From positions 5,456,001-5,520,000 of the forward strand of contig NZ_CP109430.1 in the NCBI RefSeq assembly GCF_036250735.1: a DNA stretch of 64,000 nucleotides, given 5' to 3'. Below the pieces are notes generated by a model. That model saw nothing but the letters and a program-made list of their open reading frames with translations. It was not told the DNA's origin and searched no databases. The stretch is from Streptosporangium sp. NBC_01495. Its GTDB lineage: Bacteria; Actinomycetota; Actinomycetes; Streptosporangiales; Streptosporangiaceae. A program made the position numbers and the translations under genes. Of the stretch, positions 43,888 through 52,088 are shown one piece after another. The stretch's first letter is position 1; the number at the start of each line of letters is the position of its first letter.

Positions 43888-43961
43888 CCGTGGGCGTGCC
43901 GCGACCCCCGGAGCTATGCTGGGCGAACAGCGGTCAGGAGAGACGACGGAAAGGCCACGCC

Positions 43962-44189
43962 ATGAACGTGACCATGCTGCCGGGGGGCACCCTCCGCGTC
44001 CCCGCGACGACCACGCTGGACAACGGCACCAAGGTCGACGGCACCCGCGACATCGGCCGCGACGACCCCGAATACTCCGAGTGGCTGGCCCTGGCGCAGG
44101 ACGAGGACGAGCAGCGCCGCCGCGACGTCGAGGAGCGCGACTCCGACCGTGAGATCCTGACCCGCTGGCGCACCCGCCGGAGCGCGTGA
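43962..44189 (+). CDS. Small charged protein, unknown function
   Basis: A 75-residue protein (MNVTMLPGGTLRVPATTTLD, then DDPEYSEWLALAQDEDEQRR and a basic tail TRWRTRRSA). AAGG lies about 7 bases before the ATG, and codon use is coding-like. The C-terminal half is predicted helical and highly charged. I do not recognise a family. Its position just after the metallopeptidase gene suggests a possible partner. Confidence 0.6.
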   Translation: MNVTMLPGGTLRVPATTTLDNGTKVDGTRDIGRDDPEYSEWLALAQDEDEQRRRDVEERDSDREILTRWRTRRSA

Positions 44190-44392
44190 CCTCGTCCTCC
44201 GGTCACCCGTGACACGTGCGCTCCCGCCGCTCCTCCCCCGATCCTGGACCCGTCCCGGATCCCGTCGCGGAACCCCCCGCCCGGATCCGGCCCCGCTCCC
44301 ATGTGAACCTTTCTCGCGTCCACTACGTCTCACCAGATGAGGCTCCACCGGCGTGCGGCCGGTCCGGGAGTCTCGCGCCTTCCTCCGGCGCG

Positions 44393-44418
44393 TCACCGCC
44401 CCCGGTGAGGGGCGGTGA
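44393..44418 (+). terminator. Strong hairpin in the gap before the P-loop gene
   Basis: TCACCGCCCC (44393-44402) pairs perfectly with 44409-44418 around a 6-base loop. It could end the upstream operon or act as an attenuator for the P-loop gene. Otherwise 44190-44564 holds no gene or RNA I recognise. Confidence 0.5.
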
Positions 44419-44564
44419 TCGGGGAAACCCGCCCCCGCGCGGACGACGCCTCGGGTGCCGGGCGGACCGGTGCGCATGCGCCCCTGAGATGCTTGACTCG
44501 TGATCCACGTACCTCCCGCGCCCCGCGTGCGAACCGGTCTACGGCGCCGCCCCGTGACGCCGGC

Positions 44565-45107
44565 GTGAACGACCACGTGCCGCGGATCTCACTCTGGCTG
44601 CGCGCCCGCCCCGCCCGAGCGGGCCGTACCCGCGTCCTGGCGGTCGAGGGGCGCTCGGGCTCGGGCAAGTCCACCCTCGCCGCCGCCGTGGCCGCGGAAC
44701 TGGCCGCGCCCGTCGTACGGATGGACGATCTCTATCCGGGGTGGGACGGCCTGCTGGGAGGAGTGGACGCGCTGGTCGGGTGGATCCTGCGGCCACTGAG
44801 CCTGGACCGGCCCGCGCGGTGGCGGCGCTACGACTGGGCCGACGGCGGCTACGCCGAGTGGCACGAGGTCCCGGTCACCGGAGTCCTGGTCCTCGACGGT
44901 ACCGGCTCCGGCGCCCTCGCCGCCGCGCCGTACCTGAGCGGCCTGCTGTGGCTGGAGGCGGCCGACGAGGTGCGCAAGGCCCGCGCGCTGGAGCGCGACG
45001 GCGACCTCTACGCCCCGCACTGGAACCGCTGGGCGGCCCAGGAGGAGCGTTTCCACGCCCGCGACGACGTCCGCGCCCGCGCGGACCTGACGATCACCAC
45101 CACCTGA
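44565..45107 (+). CDS. P-loop kinase, uridine-kinase-like
   Basis: A protein of about 180 residues with Walker A VEGRSGSGKSTLAAAVAAEL, then VVRMDDLYPGWDGL and LVLDGTGSGALAAAPYL, the layout of small nucleoside/uridine-kinase-like P-loop proteins common in actinomycetes. It lacks a full LID region. Substrate not clear. The GTG at 44565 (VNDHVPRIS) is my choice because coding-like sequence begins there; the GTG at 44577 is also possible and no clear ribosome site helps. Confidence 0.75.
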   Translation: MNDHVPRISLWLRARPARAGRTRVLAVEGRSGSGKSTLAAAVAAELAAPVVRMDDLYPGWDGLLGGVDALVGWILRPLSLDRPARWRRYDWADGGYAEWHEVPVTGVLVLDGTGSGALAAAPYLSGLLWLEAADEVRKARALERDGDLYAPHWNRWAAQEERFHARDDVRARADLTITTT

Positions 45108-45159
45108 GGGCCGAGGGATTCCAGCGGCGGATCATCGGTTCTCCTTGTCGTACGGCGTC

Positions 45160-45177
45160 GCGCGTCACGTGACGCGC
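45160..45177. terminator. Perfect 18-base palindrome between convergent genes
   Basis: GCGCGTCACGTGACGCGC can form a 7-base stem with an ACGT loop. It lies between the convergent P-loop and hydrolase genes, so a bidirectional terminator is the simplest reading; a protein-binding site is the alternative. Confidence 0.5.
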
Positions 45178-45208
45178 CCCATTTTCCCTTCCCCCTCAGT
45201 GCCGGCGG

Positions 45209-46081
45209 TCAGCGGGGAAGCACCCGCCCCAGGAAGTCGTCGACGAGCCGGGCGATCTGGGCTCCGTGGCTCTCCAGTGCGAAGTGACCGGTGGGAAGCA
45301 GGTGGATCTCCGCGTCGGGAAGGTCGCGCTGGAAGGCCGTGGCACCGCCCGGCCTGAAGATCTCGTCGTGGGCTCCCCAGGCGGCGAGCAGCGGGACCCG
45401 GCTCGCGCGGAAGTACTCCTGGAAGGCCGGGTAGAGATCGATGTTGGTGATGTAGTCGCGGGTGAGCCGGAGCTGGATCTCGGCGTTGCCCGGACGTCGC
45501 AGCAGTGCGAAGTCGTGGCGCCAGGTGTCGGGGCTGACAAGGCTCTCGTCGGGCACGCCGTGGGTGTACTGCCAGCGGATCGCGTCGAGGGTCAGAGACT
45601 GACGGATGGGAGCCTCGGTGGCCGGGGACGGATCGGTGCCGTAGGCCCGGATCGGGGCCCAGAAATCCTCGTCCAGCCCGTCGAGGTAGGCGTTGCCGTT
45701 CTGGGTGACGATCGCGGTGACGCGCTCGGGGTGGGCGGTGGCGAGCCGCCAGCCGATGGGCGCGCCGTAGTCCTGCACGTACATGGCGAAGCGCGACAGG
45801 CCAAGCCGCTCGGTGAAGGCGGCGGTGATCTCGGCCAGGTTCGCGAAGGTGTAGTCGAAGTCGTCCACGGACGGCGTCGCGGAGTGGCCGAAGCCGAGGT
45901 GGTCGGGTGCGACGAGCCGGTAGCGGGTCGCCAGCCTCGGGATGAGGTCGCGGAACATGTGGGAGCTCGTCGGGTAGCCGTGCAGCAGGAGCAGGACCGG
46001 CGCGTCCGGGTCCCCGGCCTCCCGGTAGAAGATCTCCTGCCCGCGCACGACGGCGGTGCGGTAGTGGGTTCGCTCATCCAT
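45209..46081 (-). CDS. Alpha/beta hydrolase, haloalkane dehalogenase/epoxide hydrolase type
   Basis: A 290-residue hydrolase. LLLLHGYPTSSHMFRDLIPR gives the oxyanion-hole region, and the nucleophile elbow is FAMYVQDYGAPIGW, with Asp instead of Ser, which places it in the dehalogenase/epoxide hydrolase group. The closing TGHFALESHG carries the catalytic His. The cap domain is helical (about 135-205). ATG at 46081 with AGGGG 6 bases upstream; the frame stays open to 46117 without a better site. It is divergent from the CGNR-type regulator gene, which may control it. Substrate unknown. Confidence 0.87.
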   Translation of the reverse strand: MDERTHYRTAVVRGQEIFYREAGDPDAPVLLLLHGYPTSSHMFRDLIPRLATRYRLVAPDHLGFGHSATPSVDDFDYTFANLAEITAAFTERLGLSRFAMYVQDYGAPIGWRLATAHPERVTAIVTQNGNAYLDGLDEDFWAPIRAYGTDPSPATEAPIRQSLTLDAIRWQYTHGVPDESLVSPDTWRHDFALLRRPGNAEIQLRLTRDYITNIDLYPAFQEYFRASRVPLLAAWGAHDEIFRPGGATAFQRDLPDAEIHLLPTGHFALESHGAQIARLVDDFLGRVLPR

Positions 46082-46152
46082 GCCTAACCCCTTTGAGTCG
46101 TTGATGAAGTTATACATGGCCAGCGAAACACCATTACTGCTAACCTGTCAAT

Positions 46153-46674
46153 ATGCCCAAGGTGGTTATAGAGGACGTTGACCTCCTCTTGGACCTGCTC
46201 AACACCACACCCGTGGTCGACGGCGTCCCCACGGACGCGCTGGACGACCCGCGCGACGCCGCCCGGTGGCTGGGCGAGCGCGACCTGCCCCGCTCACCGG
46301 CCGCCGCCGCCTCGGCCCGCCGCGTCAGGGACGCGGTCGCCCGCGTCGTCAGGGGCGAGCAGCCCACCCGGACGCTGGAGCCCTTTCTCGAAGGGGTGTC
46401 GCGGACCCCGTCGGTCGGCGACGACGGCGTGCGCTGGGAGCTGAGCACCGGCTCCGCCGACCCGTTCGGCCTCCGATGCGTGCTGGCCTGGGCGTATCTC
46501 CAGGAGACCCTGCCCGGCCGCCTGCGCCCGTGCGCCAACGACGACTGCCGCCTGTTCCTCGTCGACCACAGCCGGGCCAACACCCGTCGCTGGTGCTCGA
46601 TGGCCGCCTGCGGCAACCGCCTCAAGGCACGGCGCCACCACCGGCGCGCGGCGAACCGGGACGGCGACGACTGA
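46153..46674 (+). CDS. CGNR zinc-finger / ABATE-domain protein
   Basis: A 173-residue protein. The N-terminal two-thirds resemble the stress-linked ABATE domain; the C-terminus has the CGNR zinc finger: RPCANDDCRLFLVDHSRANT then WCSMAACGNRLKARRHHRR. Such proteins are thought to be DNA-binding regulators. ATG at 46153. It shares a 71-base divergent promoter with the alpha/beta hydrolase gene, a likely target. Confidence 0.87.
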   Translation: MPKVVIEDVDLLLDLLNTTPVVDGVPTDALDDPRDAARWLGERDLPRSPAAAASARRVRDAVARVVRGEQPTRTLEPFLEGVSRTPSVGDDGVRWELSTGSADPFGLRCVLAWAYLQETLPGRLRPCANDDCRLFLVDHSRANTRRWCSMAACGNRLKARRHHRRAANRDGDD

Positions 46675-46915
46675 CCCGCGACGAGACCGGGCGGCGACCG
46701 GGGACCGCCACCGGCAACCGAGGTCCACATCTTGCGATCGAACACGAAGTACGATCGAATGAACACGAAAGAGTTCCGGAACGACACCGAACGATCATTG
46801 ATCATCCGCGTCCGGCCGGGCGCGAGACGCGGCGGCGCCGGATGTGCGGGGCCTCACCCGTCGCATCGGGAGTGCCACCGGAACCACCGGCGCAGACTCA
46901 TTCCGAGGAGAGCCC

Positions 46916-47494
46916 GTGACCACGTGGATGCTGCTGGACTACGGCGAGGTCATCTCCATGCCGCAGCCGTCCGACGCGACGGCCGCCATGGCGGAGCTCA
47001 TCGGCCAGGACCACGCGACCTTCCGTGACCGCTACTGGCACCACCGCGAGGCCTACGACCGCGGCCAGGCCTCCCACTCCTACTGGAGCGGGGTGGCCGG
47101 CAGGACGCTCGCCGACGACGATCCGCTCGTCGCCACGCTCAACGCGGCCGACGTCGCGAGCTGGTTCCACCTCAACCCGGAGACCCTGCGCGCCATCGAG
47201 GACCTCGCGGGACACCACGGGCTCGCCCTGCTGTCCAACGCCCCCGAGCCGCTGGCGGCGGCCATCGACGCCGCCCCCTGGGCCGCGGCGTTCACCCATC
47301 GCTTCTACAGCTGCCGCCTGACGCTGGCCAAGCCGGATCCCGCCATCTTCGAGGAGGTCCTGCGCCACCTCGACGCCGCCCCCGGCGACGTCACCTTCCT
47401 GGACGACCGGGCCGTCAACGTCCGCGCCGCGGCGGCGCTCGGTATCAACGCCCTCCTCTACCCGGACTGGCCGCCCTTCCCCCGCGCGGGCTGA
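46916..47494 (+). CDS. HAD-superfamily hydrolase, subfamily IA
   Basis: A 192-residue phosphatase-like protein. Motif I is MLLDYGEVIS, where the nucleophile Asp is kept and the second acidic residue is Gly (as in the common DFGGV variants). Motif II is LLSNAPEP, motif III LAKPDPAIFEE, motif IV TFLDDRAVNVRAAAALG. GTG at 46916 is preceded by GAGGAG with 5 bases spacing. The substrate cannot be told. A decayed flavin-enzyme fragment follows it. Confidence 0.88.
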   Translation: MTTWMLLDYGEVISMPQPSDATAAMAELIGQDHATFRDRYWHHREAYDRGQASHSYWSGVAGRTLADDDPLVATLNAADVASWFHLNPETLRAIEDLAGHHGLALLSNAPEPLAAAIDAAPWAAAFTHRFYSCRLTLAKPDPAIFEEVLRHLDAAPGDVTFLDDRAVNVRAAAALGINALLYPDWPPFPRAG

Positions 47495-47523
47495 CGGGTT
47501 CGCGTACGGCCGAGCACGGGGCG

Positions 47524-47655
47524 ATGTGCCGCCTGGACGACAAGGTGGTGATGTACAACGAGCCGGGCAGGATGGCAGGCGTCTACAGCCACCTCGACCG
47601 GGCCACGGCGATCTTCGTGTTCCGCCACCCCGAGCTGCACGACCACGACCACCGC
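47524..47655 (+). pseudogene. Internal fragment of a flavin monooxygenase
   Basis: About 40 codons read CRLDDKVVMYNEPGRMAGVY then HLDRATAIFVFRHPEL, which resembles the substrate-domain segment of TetX-like FAD monooxygenases. The FAD-binding ends are missing on both sides and the frame then becomes His/Asp repeats. I read it as a remnant. The rest of 47656-47771 has no gene. Confidence 0.4.
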
Positions 47656-47771
47656 GACACCGACGGACACCGGCGCCCCGCCTCCACCGCGAACCTCGCG
47701 AACACGGCAGAACGGATCCGGTCGGTGCCGACGTCCCGGCCGGGGCCGGAGAAGGACCACGCGGCGGGCGG

Positions 47772-48668
47772 TCACGCCGAGAAGCGGGCGACCCACTCGC
47801 GGGCCCCGGGGAGGATCTCCTCCACCGGCGCCACGTGCGGGTACCAGGTGCGCTCCCACTCCAGGGAGACCCAGCCCCCGAAACCGCGCAGCAACTCGCC
47901 GCACTCGTCGAGGGGAACCCCGCCCGCCCACATCGGCACCGGGGTCGTGTCGGTGGCCGAGACCGCGTCCTTGATCTGCACGTACGCCAGATGTCCGGCC
48001 AGCGCCGCCAGGGTCTCCGCGGGCTCCTCACCGTGACGCCACGGATGCAGCACGTCCCACAGCGCGCCCGCCGCCTCGGGAACGCCCGCCGCGTCCAGCA
48101 GCCGCCCGACCGCGGCGCCGGTCGGCATCGCGTCATGGGTCTCCACCAGCACCCGTACCCCTGACTCCACGCACAGGTCCGCGACCGCGCGCAGCCGCCG
48201 CGCCCCCACCTCGACATCCTCTCCCCCGGGAAACACCCGTACGGCGGGGGCACCCAGGTCGGCGGCGAGCGCCAGGTCGTCCCGCAGCGCCCGCACCACG
48301 GGTTCGTCCGGTCCCGCCACGGCGATCCTGACGTATCCGGCGAGAGCGGAGACCTGCAGCCCGGCGGTCCCGGACGGGATTCCCGACGGGCCCGCGGCGG
48401 TGTCCCCCTCGCCTTCCGGACCGTCGCCCGGCGCCCCCGCGCCTGCCGGGCGACCGTTTGACGTTCCCGCGCCTGCGGGACGACCAGCCGACGGTCCCGC
48501 GAAGGCCGCGCGGACCGTCGCGCGCGCCGCCGGAGAGAGCCCGGCGTGGACCCCGGTGTCGGGGTGGAGGCGGAGTTCGAGCCCGGCGCACCCGTACTCC
48601 ACGGCCACCGCGACGGCCTCGCTCAGGCCCTGCCCCGGCATGCCGAGCGTGCTGAAGGCCAATCTCAC
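47772..48668 (-). CDS. Sugar phosphate isomerase/epimerase (TIM barrel)
   Basis: A protein of about 298 residues with VRLAFSTLGMPGQGLSEAVA, YGCAGLELRLHPD, VRVLVETHDAMPTGAAVGRL, WDVLHPWRHGEEPAETL and VSLEWERTWYPH, the pattern of xylose-isomerase-like TIM barrels (AP-endonuclease 2 fold) acting on sugars or inositol. Residues about 75-125 are a Gly/Pro/Ala repeat insert unusual for the fold. The GTG at 48668 (VRLAFS) has GGAGGG about 9 bases upstream. A LacI-type operator lies 25 bases upstream, so a carbohydrate signal probably controls it, although no LacI gene is nearby. Confidence 0.82.
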   Translation of the reverse strand: MRLAFSTLGMPGQGLSEAVAVAVEYGCAGLELRLHPDTGVHAGLSPAARATVRAAFAGPSAGRPAGAGTSNGRPAGAGAPGDGPEGEGDTAAGPSGIPSGTAGLQVSALAGYVRIAVAGPDEPVVRALRDDLALAADLGAPAVRVFPGGEDVEVGARRLRAVADLCVESGVRVLVETHDAMPTGAAVGRLLDAAGVPEAAGALWDVLHPWRHGEEPAETLAALAGHLAYVQIKDAVSATDTTPVPMWAGGVPLDECGELLRGFGGWVSLEWERTWYPHVAPVEEILPGAREWVARFSA

Positions 48669-48692
48669 CCTGACTCCCTCCCACCACTTATC

Positions 48693-48706
48693 GGAAAGCG
48701 CTTCCC
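48693..48706. promoter_or_regulatory. LacI/GalR-family operator
   Basis: GGAAAGCGCTTCCC is symmetric at 12 of 14 positions and differs by one base from the classical LacI-family site GGAAAGCGCTTTCC. It sits 25 bases before the isomerase start. The regulator must be encoded elsewhere. Confidence 0.75.
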
Positions 48707-48923
48707 AAGCGACTCCATCGTAGACGCACGCCACCTCGTGCGCGCCGGGGGGCGGCAGGAGCGGCGAGGACCTCCGTCAGGCGAGGCCCCGGGCGGGTCA
48801 TCCGCCGCACCGGATTAGCGGCGCGCGAGTGAGGGGAGGCCCCAAGTGATGCCGATCGGGGGGCGCGGAGCCGGAGGAGCCCCGGACTCGCAGCGACATC
48901 GATCTTCTCAGCTGGAGAATCCC

Positions 48924-49601
48924 ATGACTGGACGTGTATCGGCCCCGGGCGACCTCGGCCGCCGGATCGCCAGGCGACGCGAGAATCTCGGCCTCACCCG
49001 GGACGAGCTGGCGAGGCGGGCCGGGATCGATCCGGGCTATCTCGCCTACCTGGAGGACGCCGTGGCCTCGCCGAACACCGGCACCGTGAACCGCGTGGCC
49101 ACCGCCCTGGACACCAGGCCCGAGGAACTGCTCGGCGGGAACGCCGGCCTGCCCCCCGGACGGGGCCGGCCGGCTCTCCGGTCCGCGGCTCCGGAGACAC
49201 TGGACCGGGACGAGTGCCTGCGGCTCATCACCCCCGGCGGGGTGGGGCGGATCGCCTTCGAGGAGATCGGCGGGCCGGTCATCCTGCCGGTCGACTACGC
49301 CCTGCACGGCAGCTCGGTGATCTTTCGCACCGCCTTCGGCGGCCCGCTCGACGACACCCTGCGCACCGGGGTCCAGGGGGTCGAGTCCAAGGTCGCCTTC
49401 GAGGTCGACCGGATCGACGACGCCGGCCGCGAGGGCTGGAGCGTGCTGGTGCGCGGCGGGGTCCACCACGTCTCCTCGGAGGAGGACCGTGCCGCCCTGG
49501 CGGCGCTGGGCGTCCGGCCGTGGGCGGGAGGTGAGCGGGAGCCGTACGTGAGGATCGCCGCCACCGAGGTCACCGGCCGTCGCATCCGGCGCGACCCGTG
49601 A
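48924..49601 (+). CDS. XRE HTH fused to a PNPOx-like flavin-binding domain
   Basis: A 225-residue protein. An N-terminal XRE helix-turn-helix (LTRDELARRAGIDPGYLAYL) is joined to a split-barrel domain of the pyridoxamine 5'-phosphate oxidase type (CLRLITPGGVGRIAFEEIGG, VDYALHGSSVIFRTAFGGPL, GVESKVAFEVDRID). This fusion is common in actinomycetes and the barrel may bind a flavin or F420 as sensor. ATG at 48924 with GGAG 6 bases upstream. Its stop (49599-49601) enters the mini-ORF relay that leads to the alcohol dehydrogenase, so the two are probably one unit. Confidence 0.85.
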   Translation: MTGRVSAPGDLGRRIARRRENLGLTRDELARRAGIDPGYLAYLEDAVASPNTGTVNRVATALDTRPEELLGGNAGLPPGRGRPALRSAAPETLDRDECLRLITPGGVGRIAFEEIGGPVILPVDYALHGSSVIFRTAFGGPLDDTLRTGVQGVESKVAFEVDRIDDAGREGWSVLVRGGVHHVSSEEDRAALAALGVRPWAGGEREPYVRIAATEVTGRRIRRDP

Positions 49602-49688
49602 TCCCCGCAGAGTTCAGGAGCCGCCCATGATCCCCGCAGGACTCGGGAGCCGCCCATGATCCCCGAAGAGTTCAGGAGCCGCCCGTGA
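49598..49688 (+). repeat. Three 29-base tandem repeats forming coupled mini-ORFs
   Basis: Units start at 49598, 49627 and 49656; the fourth copy of the start is the dehydrogenase GTG at 49685. Each unit holds a start codon, ATCCCC, an RBS (CAGGAG or CGGGAG) and GCCGCCC. Because 29 is not a multiple of 3, each start opens a 10-codon ORF ([30 protein letters not shown]) whose TGA overlaps the next start by 4 bases. The first start overlaps the XRE-PNPOx stop and the last TGA overlaps the dehydrogenase start. Ribosomes could pass stepwise from gene to gene. Confidence 0.85.
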
Positions 49689-50707
49689 TCCCCACGGAGA
49701 TGGACGCCTGGGTCGTCACCCGTCCCGGGCCGATCTCCTCGCGCCCCCTGCAGCCGGTCCGCGTCCCGGTTCCCTCCCCCGGGCCCGGTGAGGTGCTGGT
49801 CCGTGTCGAGGCCTGCGCGGTCTGCCGTACCGACCTGCACCTCGCCGAGGGCGATCTCCGGCCGCGACGCCCGAGGACCACGCCCGGCCACGAGGCGGTG
49901 GGCCGGGTGGTGGCCGCCGGCCCCGGCGCCGGGCGGCTGGCGCCGGGCACCCGGGTGGGCGCGGCCTGGCTCCGCTCGACCTGCGGGCACTGCCGCTACT
50001 GCCTGCGGGGCGCGGAGAACCTCTGCCCCGACTCGACCTACACCGGCTGGGACGCCGACGGCGGCTACGCCGAATACCTGACCGTTCCCGAGGACTTCGC
50101 CTACCCGCTCCCCGGCGACACCCCGGCGGAGAAGCTGGCGCCGCTGCTGTGCGCGGGGATCATCGGCTACCGGGCCCTGCTCCGCAGCGACCTGCTGCCC
50201 GGCGGGCGCCTGGGCATCTACGGCTTCGGCGCCTCGGCGCACCTGACCGCGCAGATCGCCATCGCCCAGGGCGTGACCGTGCACGTGCTGACCCGCTCGG
50301 CCGGGGCCAGGGAGCTGGCCCTGGCCCTGGGCGCGGCCTCGGCGGGCGACGCCGCGGACGCCCCGCCCGAACCGCTGGACTCGGCGATCCTGTTCGCCCC
50401 GGTGGGCGAGCTGGTGCCGGTCGCGCTGGCCGCCCTGGACCGGGGCGGCACCCTGGCGGTGGCGGGCATCCACCTCAGCGACATCCCGGCTCTGACCTAC
50501 CAGCGCCACCTGTTCCAGGAACGCACGCTGCGCAGCGTCACCGCCAACACCCGCGCCGACGGCCGCGCCTACCTGGAGCTGGCCACACTCCACCCACCCC
50601 GGGTGACGACGGCGCCCTACCCCCTGGCCAAGGCCGACCGGGCCCTCGCCGACCTGGCGGCGGACCGCGTCGAGGGCGCCGCCGTCCTGACGCTCTCCCC
50701 ACCCTGA
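49685..50707 (+). CDS. Zinc-dependent alcohol dehydrogenase
   Basis: A 340-residue medium-chain dehydrogenase. [15 protein letters not shown] supplies the catalytic Cys, [10 protein letters not shown] the His, and [15 protein letters not shown] the structural zinc Cys. The coenzyme domain shows [20 protein letters not shown]. It should oxidise alcohols or reduce aldehydes with NAD(P). The GTG at 49685 overlaps the last mini-ORF stop, and CAGGAG is 6 bases upstream. It follows the XRE-PNPOx gene through the repeat relay and may respond to the redox state sensed by that protein. Confidence 0.92.
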   Translation: MIPTEMDAWVVTRPGPISSRPLQPVRVPVPSPGPGEVLVRVEACAVCRTDLHLAEGDLRPRRPRTTPGHEAVGRVVAAGPGAGRLAPGTRVGAAWLRSTCGHCRYCLRGAENLCPDSTYTGWDADGGYAEYLTVPEDFAYPLPGDTPAEKLAPLLCAGIIGYRALLRSDLLPGGRLGIYGFGASAHLTAQIAIAQGVTVHVLTRSAGARELALALGAASAGDAADAPPEPLDSAILFAPVGELVPVALAALDRGGTLAVAGIHLSDIPALTYQRHLFQERTLRSVTANTRADGRAYLELATLHPPRVTTAPYPLAKADRALADLAADRVEGAAVLTLSPP

Positions 50708-50764
50708 CCCGCGCCTCCGTCCCCGTACGGCGTGAGGATCGGCGTGAGGACCCCGGGCGGGAGC

Positions 50765-51598
50765 TCAGTCGAAGGCGCACTCGCGGGTGATGTTCGGGTC
50801 GGGGTCGGTCTCGGTGTGCACGTTCACGGCGGGAATGAAGCCCCACGCCTTGAGTTCCTTCTTGGCCAGCGCGTAGTCGCCCTGCGTGTAGTACCAGACG
50901 TCGTTGCCGCCGCGATGCCGCTCGCCCCGCGTCCAGCAGACGAACCAGCTGGGATTCGACTCAAGACGACCGATCGCCTCTCCCGCCCCGGCCCGCTCGT
51001 ACACGTCCGACCCCGGGGTGTTGGAGCATTCGAAGAGGCCCTGCCAGGTCTGCTTCGTACGGTCGTCCTTGATCGACAGATCCTTGTCCACGCAGCCCTC
51101 CGCGTCTTGGGCGGCGGTCGGCGACGGCGCGGGGGGAGGTTCGTCCGAGGATCGCGACAGCGCCCAGGCGCCGGCGCCGACACCGGCCACGACGACCACC
51201 GCGACGGTGATCGCGATCCAGGGCCGCCTTCTCCTCGTCTCGGCGACCGCGGGAGCCGTGCCCGGCTCCTGCTCCTGCTCCTGCTCCTCGGCGGCCAGGG
51301 CCTTCCAGGCGTCCTGCCAGCGGCGGGACTGCTCCTGAACCGCCGCAGGAGTGCTTCCGCCGTGGATCAGGCAGGCCTCGACCAGGCGGAGGGCGGCGGC
51401 CTGCGGGGGGCGGCCGAGCGGATTTTTCCCGATCAGGTTGGAGATCGCCGACGGAGCCAGCCCCGACGTCTTCGACAACGTCGCGTATTTCGGCTTGCCG
51501 CACCAGACGTGCAGCTCCCGGAGCTTCTCGGTGAACTCCGGCCACGTCCCCGCCTGCTCGGGATCGGGTGAGGACTTTGAATCGTCGCTGACAACCAC
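50765..51598 (-). CDS. HTH protein with one membrane segment, extracytoplasmic tail
   Basis: About 277 residues. The N-terminal 100 residues contain an HTH-like region (TLSKTSGLAPSAISNLIGKN, VWCGKPKYAT) of the type found before a single membrane helix in actinomycete proteins. A Glu/Gln-rich stretch (EEQEQEQEPG) and a basic stretch precede the membrane segment (WIAITVAVVVVAGVGAGAWA). The C-terminal about 120 residues outside carry a domain with four Cys (GCVDKDL, LFECSNT, WFVCWTR, ECAFD), probably disulfide-linked. The GTG at 51598 is chosen because upstream residues look non-coding. Exact family not recognised. Confidence 0.72.
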   Translation of the reverse strand: MVVSDDSKSSPDPEQAGTWPEFTEKLRELHVWCGKPKYATLSKTSGLAPSAISNLIGKNPLGRPPQAAALRLVEACLIHGGSTPAAVQEQSRRWQDAWKALAAEEQEQEQEPGTAPAVAETRRRRPWIAITVAVVVVAGVGAGAWALSRSSDEPPPAPSPTAAQDAEGCVDKDLSIKDDRTKQTWQGLFECSNTPGSDVYERAGAGEAIGRLESNPSWFVCWTRGERHRGGNDVWYYTQGDYALAKKELKAWGFIPAVNVHTETDPDPNITRECAFD

Positions 51599-51791
51599 GT
51601 TGACAAGGGCCCTTCGGGACTGGTGCCACCATCGGCCGGACGAGGGTCGGAAACTGATCATGCCGGGACCGGGGAAGCGGGTCAACCGGTTCAGAACAAA
51701 CGCTTCCACCTACTTAAATACCGTTTTGAATGGTTGGTTCGGCCATACCCCTGCCCTGTCCAGTCGTCCCGTGCTTCATTGATGACCATCT

Positions 51792-51965
51792 TTACCGGCG
51801 CCGGGAGGGCCGGGCCAGGAGCAGGGCGGTGACCGCGGCGGCCGAGAGGGCGGCGCCGAAAACGACCATCGTCGCCTGCGGCGTGAAGGACCGGAGGGCG
51901 AGACCGAACAGGATGGCGGGCAGCCCCATGCCGACGTACGAGATCACGAAGAAGACCGCCGGCCT
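51792..51965 (-). pseudogene. C-terminal remnant of an MFS transporter
   Basis: The minus strand reads PAVFFVISYVGMGLPAILFG then MVVFGAALSAAAVTALLLAR and SRRR before the stop, the last two helices of a drug-type MFS transporter. There is no upstream transporter sequence; the frame begins abruptly next to unrelated sequence near 51965. The gene has lost its 5' nine-tenths. Nothing else is seen in 51966-52088. Confidence 0.8.
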
Positions 51966-52088
51966 TCACAATCATTCCGGCGGAGCGAACCCCGCGAACC
52001 GGCCGCACGCGAACCGCGCCCCGGAGATCACCCGCCGCACCGCGAGAACCCCGGGCCGACGACCCCGGACCGAGGAGCCCAGGAGACC

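Noticed and set aside
45160..45177. Palindrome as a regulator site
   Set aside because: Position between convergent stops makes a terminator more likely; listed as such.
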